Below, in pieces: positions 21,221-35,868 of a stretch of DNA of 64,000 nt (positions are counted from its first letter, which is position 1; the number at the start of each line of letters is the position of its first letter). Made by a program: the position numbers and the translations under genes. Under the pieces are notes generated by a model. That model saw only the letters and a program-made list of their open reading frames with translations. It ran no database searches and was not told the DNA's origin. The stretch is from Ascaris suum (Eukaryota > Nematoda > Chromadorea > Rhabditida > Ascarididae): NCBI GenBank assembly GCA_013433145.1, contig CM024170.1, forward strand, positions 2,871,459 through 2,935,458, read 5' to 3'.

Positions 21221-21376
21221 TGTATATTCAGCTTGTATTTTTAAACCATTTGCCTTGGTTATATTACCACACTGCATATTCAGCTTGCATTTTAAAGCCA
21301 TTTGCCTTGCTTATTTTATAAAATTGCAAATTCAACTGGTATTTTTGAGCTATTTACCTTGGTTATATTACCACAC
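21221..21376. repeat. Three-copy 52-bp tandem repeat
   Basis: Copies at 21221-21272, 21273-21324 and 21325-21376, each exactly 52 bases. Each contains ATTCA-x-CT, TATTTxxCCTTG and a copy-specific end; copies 1 and 3 share the ending GGTTATATTACCACAC, while copy 2 has diverged there. The equal lengths and graded divergence indicate an old tandem duplication. An open frame runs through it but has no other sign of coding. Confidence 0.85.
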
Positions 21377-22494
21377 ATTAGAAAGTGGAAAATTTTAGTA
21401 CGATTAATATCGCAGTATTCATAATTATTCTCGTGCGTATCAGTCCAATCAAATAATTCTTCTTATCCATATAGAATAAAGGTAGAGATTTGAAATCTTT
21501 CCTCACACGTTAAGTAGTAAGGGGATAGTTCATGCAAAAGTTTGATGAGCCATCTTTGGGCTAGTTTCACTTGCTTGAAATTTTTGGACATCAGTGGAGA
21601 ATAAATTGAAATGGCGTAAACAAGAATGGTCGAAATGATAGTCTTATGTAGATTTATTGAAAAAGGTTATTTCTTTGCTTTGAAAACTGCGAATACAAAA
21701 TTGCTGGTTCTTTTAATTTATATCAATTTCTTAGTGCAAGTTTATTAAGTGTAATTGCAAAATTTGCAAAGACGCTTGATTTGTCAATCGTAACTCTTCA
21801 ACCTTTAACCTTGCAAACGTCCTCAACGACGGTACACTTAAGAGAAAGTGATAAAAGTTTAGAAACGTTCATAGATAAGATATGATATCAGAGAACTACA
21901 TGGTTCATTTACGTGCAATTGCATTATTTAGGAATCAAAGTCAGACTGGAAGGAGTATTCATTCTAGTGGTCCAGTATCAGAAGAGGAGAAATATCGCAA
22001 AAAAAAAACACCTCAGCGTAAAGATAAAAATTTCAGCCGCTAGAATGTGAATACTTGATAAACTCATACAAAAAACCAAGCAGAAATGCCAAATTATGGA
22101 TTCTTGAAGTATTCTGTATATAAAACATGTTCACAAGACACTATTTCACTTCCAGTGCTTAAAAAGTTGTGAAAACTATACCTTCCATTGGTCCAAATGC
22201 GTCCTTTTTTTTGAAAACACTGAACTGTTTAGGATTGATGACAATATGAATTTCATTCTAAATCCTCTTAGAAGAATTTCAACGAGTTATAGACGTTCTA
22301 TTGCAATAAAATAATTCAATATTTCTACAGCACTAGGCATTTCGGTTAGAAAGTTGAAAATCGTATAGAGTTGTGTTTATACGGATCCATAATGAACGAG
22401 AGATGGAATAGAATTTGTTTGGCGATAAATAAGCCACAAAGAGAAGCGTTCTCCTTAGAAATACGGGGAAAATATATGCGCATTTTTCGGAAAA

Positions 22495-22620
22495 TTCTAG
22501 ATTAAACTAAACAGGTTATTATTTATACTAGATTCTAGATTAAGTTACTGTTACTGATACTAGATGATACTGATACTAGATTCTAGATTCTAGATTCTAG
22601 ATTAAGACAGGTTGTTATTG
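22495..22620. repeat. TAGATTC / GATACTGATACT tandem array
   Basis: Four ATTCTAG units in a row near 22577-22604, beside doubled CTGATACTAGAT units. The block from TCTAGATTAA to ACAGGTTRTTATT appears twice (near 22497 and 22593), so the simple repeat sits inside a larger imperfect duplication. Confidence 0.7.
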
Positions 22621-24850
22621 ATACGTTGAAAAAGCAAAGCTAGCAATGGTGGATTGTCATTGAAAAGATTAGAATTTTGCGAGTGATTTACGCCGTTATT
22701 TTTAGAAAGAGTGGAATTTTATTAAGCAATAAAATTTGAAAATAAAGCAATTTCGAGTTCTAAAATTCAATTTCAGCCGATTAATTTCGATAATTTAGTG
22801 TTGCTATTATTTTAAGCCAAACTAGTAAGTCAATAAATTCCAAGTAAATCATCAAAGCAGAGCAATGGGAAATTATTTGCATTTTATAAGCTCATAAATT
22901 CCGGCATATATTAATATTTGTGCGACAAATGCACGTATTAAATATGACGCTAAGGAAAACAAAATTTACGAAACCCCAATAAACATTAAATATCATAATG
23001 ATCGAATATTAACACAAATAAAATATCAAATAACTTTAAAATACAATAATATTGCAATAATGATGACTAATAGTTCAAAGTAAATCGATGAGGAGTACTC
23101 AAAAATCACAAGAACTAAAAGAGGTTTAAGGTAATTAGAACGTTAGGTGTAATATTAAACGGTTGATTGTGCAGAAATGGTGCCAATTTGAATTCATTGT
23201 AATGAGATGCATATTGCAAAGGTGCAATGAGATGCGCAAATTAATTTGCAACAAACCCATGTATGCTTAATGCAGGTTCGGTTGGCATAACAACGAAGTG
23301 AGTAACTCGAATTGTGGTAAATATTAAGTATGCAAATTATGCAAATTTGCAAACACCGGCATTAAATATAAGAGCATTATCATATATTTGATCAAAATGA
23401 AGTCGATATATTCATCAGAATTTCGCCGCAGTGAGGGATCATTATATGAGAGTGGATCGAATGAAGCAAAACGGCATGCGAAAAAAAGCAGCATCCCAGG
23501 TAGTTTTGAAAAAAAAAAAGGACGGCAATGCAAATGGTTTTTTTCCCATTCGATAGTGCAGAATAACATTGAAATGAGTGGGAAATAATTATATAAATCT
23601 GTTTATTACCGCAAAGTGCAATTATTTTCGGATTATATTGCAGACGTGTGATATTGTCACATGTTGAGTAGATGATCGCGTATCGTATTCGATAGGGAAT
23701 CGAAAGTCGCGCTCTCTATTCAAAAGGGTCTGAAACGTTAGAAGGAATGGGACTGAATGGAAAAAATAAATATTTTTTTCAATGGAACTAGAAATTGTGT
23801 GAGTATTTTTCTCATGCTAAGAATGAAAGGAAATACATTGGTAGTGGGGAAAAAAACCTTAACGGAAAAGCTCTATAGTGCGGTTCTAAGTATTTGTGAT
23901 TGCAAAGCTATGCCTTGTAGTAAATAAAGGAAACAAAAGACAGCTATGTCATATTGAACGACAACTCAACCTCAAACGTGATCTGGGACGATAGTGTTGA
24001 AACATTTTTTGAGCATCACTCTGGAAAAACAACAATGATCAAATAAATAAAATTCAACAAATATCCTCAATTATATCCAGAACTATTTTAAAACATCCTA
24101 AATTAGATATTATTAAATCCGTTTTAAAGAAATCATTATGGTTTCACCTCATATCATTTTTCGTTACTGAAGAAAGCGAATTCTTTAATGATTTCTGAAG
24201 AGCCAACTTCTGATCGTTCGATTTAAAAAAGGGGTGAAAGTTTTGCACTAAATTTCTTGTTCGTTAGTTTCTGTATTTGCCGTATGAAAATTTCAATTTT
24301 TTCAAGATAATCCATTAGAATTGAAATTTACATATATATCAAAATAGTACTAGAATACGTTCCGATCGCTTTGGATACGCTCCAATAAAAACGCCTCAAA
24401 ATATGCTGCAAAAAAAACTCTATGAAGCAATAATTCCCACTAGATAGCATAGCGCTCTTCACACCTGCAAGCACTTATAAGCAACATTCATCGCTCATAT
24501 TATGTGAGAGAGCTAAGCCAATGAATGGGAAAACGAAACGGATCAAGAGGAGAACAGACAACAAAAGATGTCAATTTATTATCTCGTATATCGAAAAGCA
24601 TCAAGCAAGTACCCTCTTACATAGATTATGGAGCGACTATCAAATGAATAGAAATAGACGATATTTGAGAGCAATATTCAGAGGAAAACGAGATGATCAA
24701 ACCTTATCAAGCAGTTTTGATGGACGAGAAAATATATGAGCAAAACGTCGTACTTAAAGTGGGTATTTCGTTATTATGAATTGAACGATCATTGACGAGA
24801 TGCAAGTATTTTCACACATAATAGTGGCAAAATAGTCATGATACTAGTAG

Positions 24851-24930
24851 TATTAATAGTAATAATAATAGGAATAATAATAACAATAATAATAATAAAA
24901 GTAATAAAGTAATAACGCAATAACAATAGC
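24851..24930. repeat. Imperfect (AAT)n microsatellite
   Basis: AATAATAAT units interrupted by G and C (AATAGT, AATAAC, AATAAAGT). Confidence 0.85.
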
Positions 24931-25691
24931 AATCATAGTGGGCATAATATTAAGAATTTAGAAACGTATCAGAACACGCTTGAAATAAACCTGAGTTCAA
25001 CTCTGCGCATGCATAAAAAATGAAGTCATTGCTAACCAAAAATATAGAGACATTTCAGTTACGAGACAAGACGCTATATCTGTATTTGACTTTAAATGTG
25101 ATATGCGACGAAAAATTTCCTTGAGTTAAGTTTAAACTTTCATCGACTAAAATCGACTAAAACGTTGATGATTGCAATCGACTAAAATAGATAAATCAAG
25201 GTAAACAAATGATCGAATGATAGAAAAAATTAAATTTACTCATGTGGAATTGCTATTATTGCAAGAAATGTGAATTCATTTGATAAATCATTCAACCGAA
25301 CGACCAAAAACAAATGAATTAGTTCGATTTGTTTCTTCACTATTGCATTTGAATTTTCACAAGTGGATGTGCTAGAAAATATAACAACAATTGCCGTATG
25401 AATCTAATATTATTAGCATGGAAAATCTTGCAACATATTTCACCACAATATACCATACTGTTTAAATCGTTTAATAAAATCATACGACATCATCAAGTTG
25501 ATATCCTTTATACATATAGTCAAAAGCAACGGTTGTCTGACCAGCTGGTCCTTCCATAAGGATAGATTGGCAATAAGGTGGCAACCTTTCGAAATAAGTT
25601 CAATGCGAATAAGCAAGTGTCAGAAAAACGCAACGAAGTGGTTGAATAAAAAAAAACGTTCCTTTTAATCTGAACAGTTATCGCCAATCGA

Positions 25692-26105
25692 TTGTCTCAA
25701 ACGAAATCATTAAAATTTGCGGAAATCATTAAAATTTGCGGTTGCGGTTTTGGCCATATTAAGGCCACATGCAGTGTAAGCAATAAAAGATCAAGCCAGC
25801 GGCCGCCAATCAAAAGCACTATCACCGAGCCACCGTCCATGAAAAGCGTGAATGGGCGGGTCAACAAGGCTGGCAGGCTAGACGTAATGGTGCATACCAA
25901 ATTTATTAGGCGATATGCTGTGGCGTTGCGATTACACCACAAATCATCATCTAATGAAATTTATCTCTTCATCGATCAGATTTTATCGTCGTTAAAGTTT
26001 GCTTGGAAGCACCGAGTGACCATCGTCATGGAATTCCCATCGGGGAACGACAGCCGAACCGAAAGCCAAATACGCAAATCTTTGGCACAGCTGCGCACAC
26101 ATTAA
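25692..26105 (+). CDS. Unusually GC-rich open frame, status unclear
   Basis: The frame is open for about 138 codons and is clearly less AT-rich than its flanks. It begins without ATG (TTG at the left end); the first ATG is near 25839. The translation is basic and hydrophilic with no motif I recognise. A perfect 2 x 19-bp duplication lies at its left end. The opposite strand is also open for about 80 codons, so base composition alone could keep the frame open. It could be an internal exon, a decayed mobile-element fragment or non-coding. Confidence 0.15.
   Translation: MSQTKSLKFAEIIKICGCGFGHIKATCSVSNKRSSQRPPIKSTITEPPSMKSVNGRVNKAGRLDVMVHTKFIRRYAVALRLHHKSSSNEIYLFIDQILSSLKFAWKHRVTIVMEFPSGNDSRTESQIRKSLAQLRTH
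25703..25740. repeat. Perfect 2 x 19-bp direct repeat
   Basis: Two adjacent identical copies (25703-25721 and 25722-25740) beginning GAAATCATT and ending TTTGCG. Perfect identity suggests a recent slippage event. Confidence 0.9.
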
Positions 26106-26341
26106 AGTGATTTAAGCATCCACCGCATTCAATCTATTTGTTGCTGCGTTGATCATCTTTCGATAGCTCTCAAATGCTCATGGGTTGCTTTAACTAGCAC
26201 TATCGAAAATTTGCATAAATGTGAAAGATGGTATACATACCATCCAGAACTTTAATGGCATTATCAATGCGTTTGACAGTTGCGCTAACTGCTGCTCATA
26301 CACGGCCTATGCAATAAAGAATAACCAATAAAAGGCATCAA

Positions 26342-26527
<186 letters not shown>

Positions 26528-29500
26528 CGGCATGGAATCAAACTTTCGTAGAATGATAGAATGATAGCGTAAACTCCTCATGAAATGATTCAAGAGATTA
26601 TTAGTTGTGAATGAGTGAATGAGCTGATCAGAAATGGTCACATCGGGCATGCCACTTAAGAACGCACAGCAGCTGCATGAATATAGAACAAAACAAATGG
26701 AACAGCGGAAAACATGAGTCAACGTGTATACAAAACGGAAGCAGGTTAGCAATTAAAGCCACTCAGACACACTGATGCTGTCCGTCATTGAGAGTGACCA
26801 ACGCTAGAGATGCATATCGACCGATCCAGTATTTAGAATATTCGTAGTTAATACCTTTAATTACATCGAAGAAATATGCTCATGTTGCAGATAGATGCAA
26901 GTTGGAAAATATTTTACATGAAACGGCACAAATACGTATTCCCTGCAAAGTAGCTGGATCGATAGATAAGAAAGAAATGATATGCAAAAGCAGCTCTAAA
27001 TAGCCTCTGAAAAAACGAATCTGACCTAGGGCTTTGTAATCATCTACTCCTCGAGACTCATAGCATGAGAGAAAATTTGACAACAGGCGCATCATCAAAT
27101 AATGGGTTAAGAAATTCTGTGATATTTGTTTGCTCCCTAAAAATGGAGCTTCTCTTTGACGCTTGAACGGATGCAAGTAACAATCTGCCTCTAAAGACTA
27201 GGTTTCATAACGACTTCTATATCATAGCCAGTGGGTTGGTACTTTGAAAGTTACGACTACTTAAGAAAAGAACTCGGTCGTCGTCTAACTTCGAAATGAA
27301 CACGATTCCTAACTTATCTTCTAGCAGTCACTTCTACTAAGGAAAATTCATGAAAGTTTCAGATGTTTTCTGCACGGTCCTTAACCTAGTGAATAAAGTA
27401 TTTCTTTGTTTAACATCAGTAACAAATCACAATGTTCTCATTGCAATAACGATGAGAAGATTTTGAAGCCGTTGCAGAAAATAAAGGGATCATTTGTGCC
27501 CAACAACAGAAGAATTTCCACAATTCCTCTTACTTTCTAGCTTTATAGTATACTTTTAGAACATTGCAACAAAAGCGGTAAGAGTTTGGTATTCTCGGCG
27601 GCTGTTCCAAATATAAGGAGAGAAAATTTTGCTGTACTCGAAGATTTGATGTTTTCTTCAAGATGTTGTAAGTAACTTGAAGACGTTTGTTCAAGACCTT
27701 GTAAGCGACTAACTCATTACACGCAACAGAAATTTGAAATGAGAAAGAGTTGCTTAGCAGTTCAGGGATAAAGGTTATTAACGGAAAACTCCTCATACCG
27801 TTTAGGGATATTTGGAATTGTGAGTAAAACCGTTCGAAAAAGCATACACTATAAATTAGATAGATATTAACTATATGAATATTAGCCTGTCAACTGTATG
27901 CGGCACGTTTGAAATATAAGAGGTTCTTATAAATTTATCCATATAATAAAGCCAATTAAGGTATTCGGTAAAACGATGTAGGCAATTTGAATTCGATTAT
28001 ATGATGGGTAATAGTCCACATAATGGAATGGGCTTCGTCCGAAATGAAAAACAGCTTTTTTTTTCTTCCATAGGAGTCAAGTTGAAAGAGTCGGCTCCTT
28101 TATTTCCAGAAGTGCACATTAACGGCGGTAAGATGCTATCTTTCTTTAGCAGATGTATAAATTTTTGCAGTTTGCCTCCTTTCTCTAGGCTATAAAAAAA
28201 TGAGTGCACGGTTTCAACAGTTGAAAAGAGCAATAAGATTTTTATAGCGCATTTTATGATGAAAGTTGAAAAATTAGTGAGTAAGAGTCAAGCGGCTAAA
28301 ATGACATTTTTTTTTCGGAGGAAAAAAAAATTATGACAGCGCATTTGCGCAATCAATGGTTGCACTGAAAAACGGACGTTTTCATAGATTCTGTTGACGG
28401 ATAAATGAGATAATTGCGAATAATTCTTCACTTTCCCGAGAATTTCCCCATGAATTCGCTATTTTCCCGAAAATTAGAACGGGTAATTGAGAATAATTTA
28501 GCATTTTCACCGAGAATTTTTAGGAAGTAATCCAATTATTGCATTCCAGCATTGTTGTGCTATCAACTTTTCTTTTTATTTATGATATCCAACCAACAAA
28601 GCTGTTAAAGGGGCACGTTTTCATGCTCAAATATACTGAGTAGCGATTTCAGCAGCACAAAAAGAATGCTCTACATTTACTAGCATGGTGCTATGGAGGT
28701 AATAATTCAAAAACTGTTTACATAGCATGCACTCGAATCCCACTATCTTTAAGGCCATTGCAATATTTATGTCGCACCTTTGTATAACAGCACAATTTGC
28801 TGGCAAGTAAAATCTTCTTTACGATGGAGAAACCTATGGCACGCAAGCTGCTTGGCGCAAATTATATATTGCTGCCTTGCGCAGATTTATCACATTTATC
28901 AATTTTCTATGGTGTAAATGTTCTACGACGTAACTGCTGACACCGCAACAGTTCTATTATGAACAAATTTATAGTTTTATCACCAATGCGGCGAGGTCAC
29001 CGAGGTCATATACCGTCACCTCAACCAAGTTGTAGCTATGGTGACATATTTTATAAAGTCCTCAACGAAATTAAACGACTAAGAAGCGGTGACACTTCTT
29101 TTCTAGCGCATTTCCTGAAATTTCTGTGTTTTCCGCAACACGCTGTTACTCTTCTTTTGTGGGGGCATAAATAAAACGAGAGTAGTATTGAAAAGATTCA
29201 GCAGTAGTTCTCACTTTTATCCTTTGATTTATCTTAGCTAATTATCGCACTCACTGCTACTCTCTGCTCCCTGGCAAATATATTAGAGACCTCTTTCTCA
29301 CTTAATCGCTTCAGCGATGCTTAAGCCAGTAATGAGGCTCTAATCATTTCGAGCGGATTCTCGTCAAATGGAGTTGCAAATGGGAGAAGGCAATATGGAG
29401 AAGTAAGTTCATTTTTAAGGATACGATATCTCGAGCCTCGTATATATGTTGCACTTTGTGGCACATTTCATTTAGTGTCTATCGAAAACCCTAAGGCTTT

Positions 29501-30950
29501 ATCCAATATATTTCAATAGGCAATATATATGAACGACATGTAAAGTGCATGTGGCACGTTTACTTATATCCGAAGGGCCGCTGCAATGAAATTCCTCTCC
29601 ATGAGCGAAAAAAAAAACGAGTTAGCTTCCCGTCGACTCTGGAATCGGCTCAATCAGCCAATTTCTTTTGCTGGAATGAACTGGAATCGGCAGATTGGCT
29701 CGTCGCCTATTTGCAGTCACACTTAAAAGCATCCGACTCATTTTGCAAGAATCAGAGTTGGAATTAGGGGCATGAATTTTCCACTATCTGCAGCAGACAT
29801 TGAAAATGTCATATTTTCCTAGAGTCCTCTGAAGAGGATATTTCCACCTGCTCACGATATTAAAGCCTTAGCAGATTTACATGAAATTTTCTTTCTTTTC
29901 CTTAAAAAGTTGATCCACTCATCGTCATAGTAAACAAGTGGAAAACCTATCATGGAAACTGGCTGTAAATAAGTCTACCGGAGCTAGAATCCCATTTTAA
30001 AATCCTGCAGCACTGTCCGGAACAGAATATCGACTCCTGACTTTTTTATTTCAGAACCTCTGCATATGTGAGGCATTCATATTTCTAGCATTTTATCGTA
30101 TATAATAAATAAACACCTCTTAGCAACGAATCAAACAATGAGCTTACAACGCAGAAACCTGTAAAAGTCGTCTTGTGATCTCACCGAAAACCCCAGCAAC
30201 TATTTACAATGACTTCGAAATGTTGAACCATCAACACTAAAATGCAAGATGTATTCTGGATTAGTTTTGTGGAATAATTTCATCGACGGGTCACTGCTAA
30301 ATGCTATCGAAACACAGCATCCTGTTTAAATGCGTTTCCTTTCATTATTGTCATTTCATAAAGGTAAGCGAATGCAGAATCATAGCACGAACTAGGAGGA
30401 ACAGGTTGTCCGTTGAAAGGCCTTTCGCATATAGACCAAAGCAAGCTGCACTCGCCTTTTTATAGATGCCTAATAAATTGCAATCAGTAGAACCGTTCCA
30501 TTTTCTCTCGAACAGTTGAATTGGTCAGTAATGGAAGATGCAGTATCGCATAAGATTACGCTCGTGAATCTGCGCGAAGTCATGTGCAAGTCTAAGCAAA
30601 GGCTGATAGTTAGAACTGACTTGAAATGAGCAGGCTGGCTATTTTTAATGCATGACCTTTTCATGCCACACGTTTCTTAAAAAAATGTTGCAGTAATCAG
30701 TTTAATTGAAAACAACGCGTGCTGAAATCCTACAGTCAAATTTTTCAGTTTTATTCCGAAAGTAACTAAAAAATAGAGAACCTTTTCCAGTGAACGCTTA
30801 CTTCTGAATGAAAACCACCTCCTCGAATACCAAGAAGAAAAAGAAAAGCTCAGAGACTACTGAAATGGGAGCATATAAGGGTTAGGCGTATAGGTGAGGT
30901 GTATCTATCCATAGCTTCCTATCATGCTACATATATAGTCTATAATATTA

Positions 30951-31099
<149 letters not shown>

Positions 31100-32663
31100 T
31101 CCCATCATTGCAAAGTGCGCACATAAATAATAAATAGTCCGTAATTTACTACATTGTGGCAACAAGGGGATGAAAATTTGCCTGAATTATATGAACTAGA
31201 ATTAATGAATTTAACAAGGAATTCGTTGCATTCAAACAACCACTAAAAATTACAACATTTCATAGAGTGGTACTAAAGTTTCAGGAGAAAAGGCTATTAC
31301 TTGCAGGCTTTACGTAACAGATTATGTTACCTAAAGAAATAAATATAGAGTTATTAGACCAAAAAAAAAAAAAACAACGAAGCAAATATAAATTTTCATG
31401 CGCTTACTTTTAAAGTCTTCCTCCATAGAGGCATTTCCTTGAGAATAATGCCCATTATATACGCATAGTGCCACATGATAACATTTTAATTATATTTGAA
31501 AAAAAAAGCGCAAATATAAATGTGAATTGCATAAATGCCAAAAATGCCATTTTGCTTATCGAAGTGTTCACATTTCTAGTGGAAAATTTGCGTGCGAAAA
31601 ATTTTTAATCTATGTCATTTTTTTTTTGCACCAAACTTCTCTACTTTCAAGAAGAAATTTTGCGAGTTATATATGCAAATTTTTATTTATCAAAAATACG
31701 ATAAATCAACAAAATGCGGCATTATTTTCGTTCAAAATTTTCAGAATTTCTCAGCGAATCTCATTGCATGAAAATTTATGGACTAAATTGTTAGTATTTT
31801 TATTATAAGTAATGAAAATCGATATTATTATAAGATCTTTGAATGACTAATGAACCGCTCTCATGCCTTTATGATGAACAAGATTGATAAAGCAAGATCA
31901 ATCAATGAGTCACGCAACATTATGCGATGAGATAAATGAAAAGCTTTTCCAATTTCTGTATGTAGCAGTTTTGCAGGGAATTTTGTCGTTTAAGGATGAG
32001 GCATATACTTTTTTTTGACGATACTGAAATCTTAGCTATCCTTAAATGTGTACCGGCAATAATCCTAATCAAGGAATCGTAACGTTAATAGCTATCAACA
32101 TCGGTTAGGTTTCATTAGCAAAAGTCTGTTGATCAACCGTTATGATATTATCAATAACTATGAATATACTGAGATGTATGCCATATACGAATACAGGTTA
32201 TACGCTGCATGACCATCAACTCTTCGAATATCCAGGCTGAGATTGAATTCGAATGCTTCGCACAAGAAATAATCGTTTTTGTTATATAGCCTTTCAATTG
32301 TAAATTCGATCAGTAATCAAACAAAGAGTACAGGTAAGTTGTGCAGCGGGGAATGCAACACAAGCAACAATTAGTTGAATAAAATGACGTTCAAAAAAAA
32401 ATTAAGAATGGAGCGGAAAAATCGGAAATATTTGAGGAATTTAAAGCATTTCAGTTATCAGCAAAGAATTCTAACCGATTAGATATTTGTGTCATTCATT
32501 TTTCTATCGGCAACGATATATTTGCCCGAGGCAATAAAAACAAATTTTCGTTGCAGAAAATTGTATAAGTTTATTAAATATCGAAACAACACGCCGATAG
32601 CCTATAGTGCCATTACCAATTTCTTTTCGTTTGCAAATGAGAATGAAATTTGCTTGCTTAATA

Positions 32664-32807
<144 letters not shown>

Positions 32808-35454
32808 TCTTTTTTTTTGAAATTGCGTTTCGGAGATGAAAGCTCATCAGTTCAGAAATTTCTTGAATTTGATGGATTAAATTTTCGAAAAAAAACTACT
32901 TATCGCTATGGTTACATCAACATGTATTTGACGCCTAGAAAGAATCACGAAGAGATTACGATAGAAATATTTTCATATCTTCAAGCAATCACCGATTAAT
33001 ATTGATTGCTTGAGATGTGATATGAAAAAATTGGCAATCGATAAACGAGGATATTAAGATTCTTATTCGGTGGATACGCAAACGGGAATTCAGGGTATGA
33101 AAAAGGCTTTAAAAATGCACAAATTTCAACTATATTTGCTAAAGTTGTTAGCAAGTTTAATTTATTAGCCAAGATCGTGATTGACTTTAAGTCAAGAGCA
33201 GCCTTCCATCTTCCTTCATACTTGTTATGAGCAAATTATTTCACAGAACGGGAAAGGTGCAAGAAGATTTTCCAACGATAACACTAAAATCTATAAAAAA
33301 AGCGAGATGATCAAATGAAGCCAAATATAATAACTGCTCGCTTCTGTACCCAGAAGTAATCAATGGCGATGACATCAAATAACGAAGGGATAACGCGCTT
33401 AACTCAGCGGCGATCAGCTGGACATTCGACGAAGATACTCTCGAAAGAAGCATTTTCTTGCGCAATCACTTCTTTTTCGATACCGCTCGCTTATGGCGCT
33501 CGTTGACCACCGAAAGCACACTTAATACTTATGCAAACACTATTTGAAGCACCGAATATTCTATTGCAAACTCTTTTCTTACGGCAGCTGTGAATGATTG
33601 CCAAGTTAAACAGAGAAGTACATTGCAGTAATGCATTTATTTACCACTTGCAATTTCAGGTGGGCAAGAAGAATAATACCTGTAATAGCACCTTTAATTA
33701 ACAGGTAATGCACTTGCTGAGAATGACGAATATCATTTTGTTGTTATGCTAATGTCATGCATTAATCTTTCAATTTGGTGCCAAAAATTATTCTTGTGAA
33801 AACAGTCATTGAAAGCGTTGAAGAAATGATGAGATTTGAAAGATTATAGGCTTCTAAAGAAAAATTCTTTCAATAGGCTCTATTCATTCATTTCCACACC
33901 TTATTTACTTCTAAATTAAATGAAATATTTCCTCATCGATGCGTTATTATCGCCCAATTAGTCAACTTTTATAGTCAAATGGAGGTTGTTTTCTCATAAT
34001 CAGGTAGGCGACCAATTTGGAGCAATTAGTATTTACTAAGTAAAATGGATCTTCACTTAGTGATATAACGTGGCTTTTCTTAGCAGTAACCACGATCACT
34101 TGCAAAGTGTCGTACCCTCATGCAACCGCCACATCTGTTGAGATAATGAAGATTATGCGTGATAGTAGTTACTTATGAAGCCTAAATTCTAAAGCCAGAC
34201 GTTCTCCGTGGAACGCTACAAGAAGAGCCATTTTAACTTGCAGACTAGACAAGAAACATAAAATAACAAAGTTCCTTTCCGTGTTTTTTTTCCGGAAATG
34301 CTAAAATGTGACCACCTTGTTCTCTTTGACAAATATGCCATTTGAGTAAAGTTGGATAAACAGTATAAACGTCCCATATAATTTAATCGTATATATAATT
34401 TCGTTATGTGTATAACTATAAAATAATGGGAGAACTTCTCAAGAAGCAACAAGAAAATCCCACAGCGATGAAATCTCATGTGGCTGGAAATTTTTGCATT
34501 AAGTGAAAAATTACAGACGTTTGATTGTACATAAGTGCTATCAAAAAAAAAAAAAACATTGATGAAATGTTATTCATGAGGCGAATATTGCCACAACATG
34601 CAGCGTTATGCTTGATTGATGGCTATACTTCAGTTATCGATGCGATGTCCTTGGAAAGCAAGGTCGAGTGCAAAATATATATTCCATATGTGCAATTTCG
34701 CTCATATTCTCACCCGAAAAAGACGTTGCGAACTGAAAATTACCCAGAGGGTGATTTTCTAAATGAAATGCAAAAAATCGTACAAGAGTTAGTGTAGCGA
34801 CGTCGACCTTTGTGTTTTAGCCGCTTAGATCAACCATTCACTTGTTTGCCACAAAAATGATTGAAGAAAACCCATTAAATCGACTCCAAACTTAAATGCT
34901 GTAAATCGTGATTTGAGAATAAACTGCTTCTCGCCTATAGCCGAAAAAACGGGAAATACGAAATTTCTCATGGAATTTTTTGCTTGGCAATTTTTTTTTA
35001 CTGCTTTTAAATGCTAACTGATAACAAAACGTTCGAGAAGTTACGCTATTGCATGCGCCTTAAAATATAGAAACTCGAATATCTTAGAGGTCTCGAAAGT
35101 ATCATAGATCTTGAAATAATGAGGATTTTAAATTTATGCTCACAAACAATCACATTCAAAATGAGATCGGCAAATATCAGGAATTACGTTGCAAAAATTT
35201 CTTAGAGATCGCACAATGGCATATTTGAAATAAAAACGTGTTGAAGTAAATTGCAATGTTGAATTTTTCTTTCGAAGTGCGCTGAGTGGTCAATTACTAA
35301 AATTCGCCAGAGTTCATATAGGAATTTTCGGATTTCAATGTGCAAAAAAAAATGTTTCGAAATAAAATTTACACATCTTGCGGAAGTTCATTTCGAGAAT
35401 TCATGATGGTCTAAATATGGAAAGAATCTCTAAATTTTAGTAAATGCTGGGCAA

Positions 35455-35700
35455 AAAAAAAAGAAGCAACAAACAAAGACTAAAATTTTCAGCGAAATGC
35501 AGAGAAATCACGAAGACATGAAGGAAAACTAGAAAACTACGAGAAGATGCGGAAAACATCCTAGAGAGGAAAGAAAAACGAAGAAAGACAAGGCCTGAAA
35601 TTTGCGTAAAATTGTTGGAAACGTTGAAAAAAAATTGCAAGAAACGTTTGCATGACGAAACGTCGGGAAAAGTTTGGAAAAATGGTTGCAAATACTAGAA
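35455..35700 (+). repeat. Purine-rich degenerate minisatellite, left arm
   Basis: Strongly A/G-biased sequence made of loose 18-25-base units of the form GGAAAAxxTTGxxAxxx or GAAGACxxGAAGGAAA. It runs into an ATATGCGCGC module at about 35738. Open frames on the minus strand are Phe/Ser/Leu-rich by-products. Confidence 0.5.
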
Positions 35701-35732
35701 AAAAAAAAGTGCTTATAATATCTGAGGATTTG

Positions 35733-35868
35733 TGACATATGCGCGCACGTGCGCGGCTCTATGCACGTTTCATTGCACTTATGTATGCACGCGTTTACAC
35801 TCTCGCACATGTTTGTATCTGTGCGTGTATGCGTGTATGCGTGCATATGCACTTACGTATTGAATTAA
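35733..35868. repeat. Alternating purine-pyrimidine (CA/CG/TG-rich) tract
   Basis: Contains ATGCGCGCACGTGCGCG, then many ATGCAC, GTGTATGC and TGCGTG units. It is the strongest Z-DNA-like stretch in the window. Confidence 0.7.

Noticed and set aside
23996..24008. Thirteen-base identity on the minus strand to the KCFN coding part of family exon 3
   Set aside because: The next codons do not continue the motif, RCPWC is absent, and the expected frame is not supported by an acceptor; chance similarity is sufficient.
34567..34797. ATG-started 76-codon frame on the plus strand
   Set aside because: It reads plausibly as protein but follows a long A-run with no acceptor, and no domain or poly(A) signal supports it.
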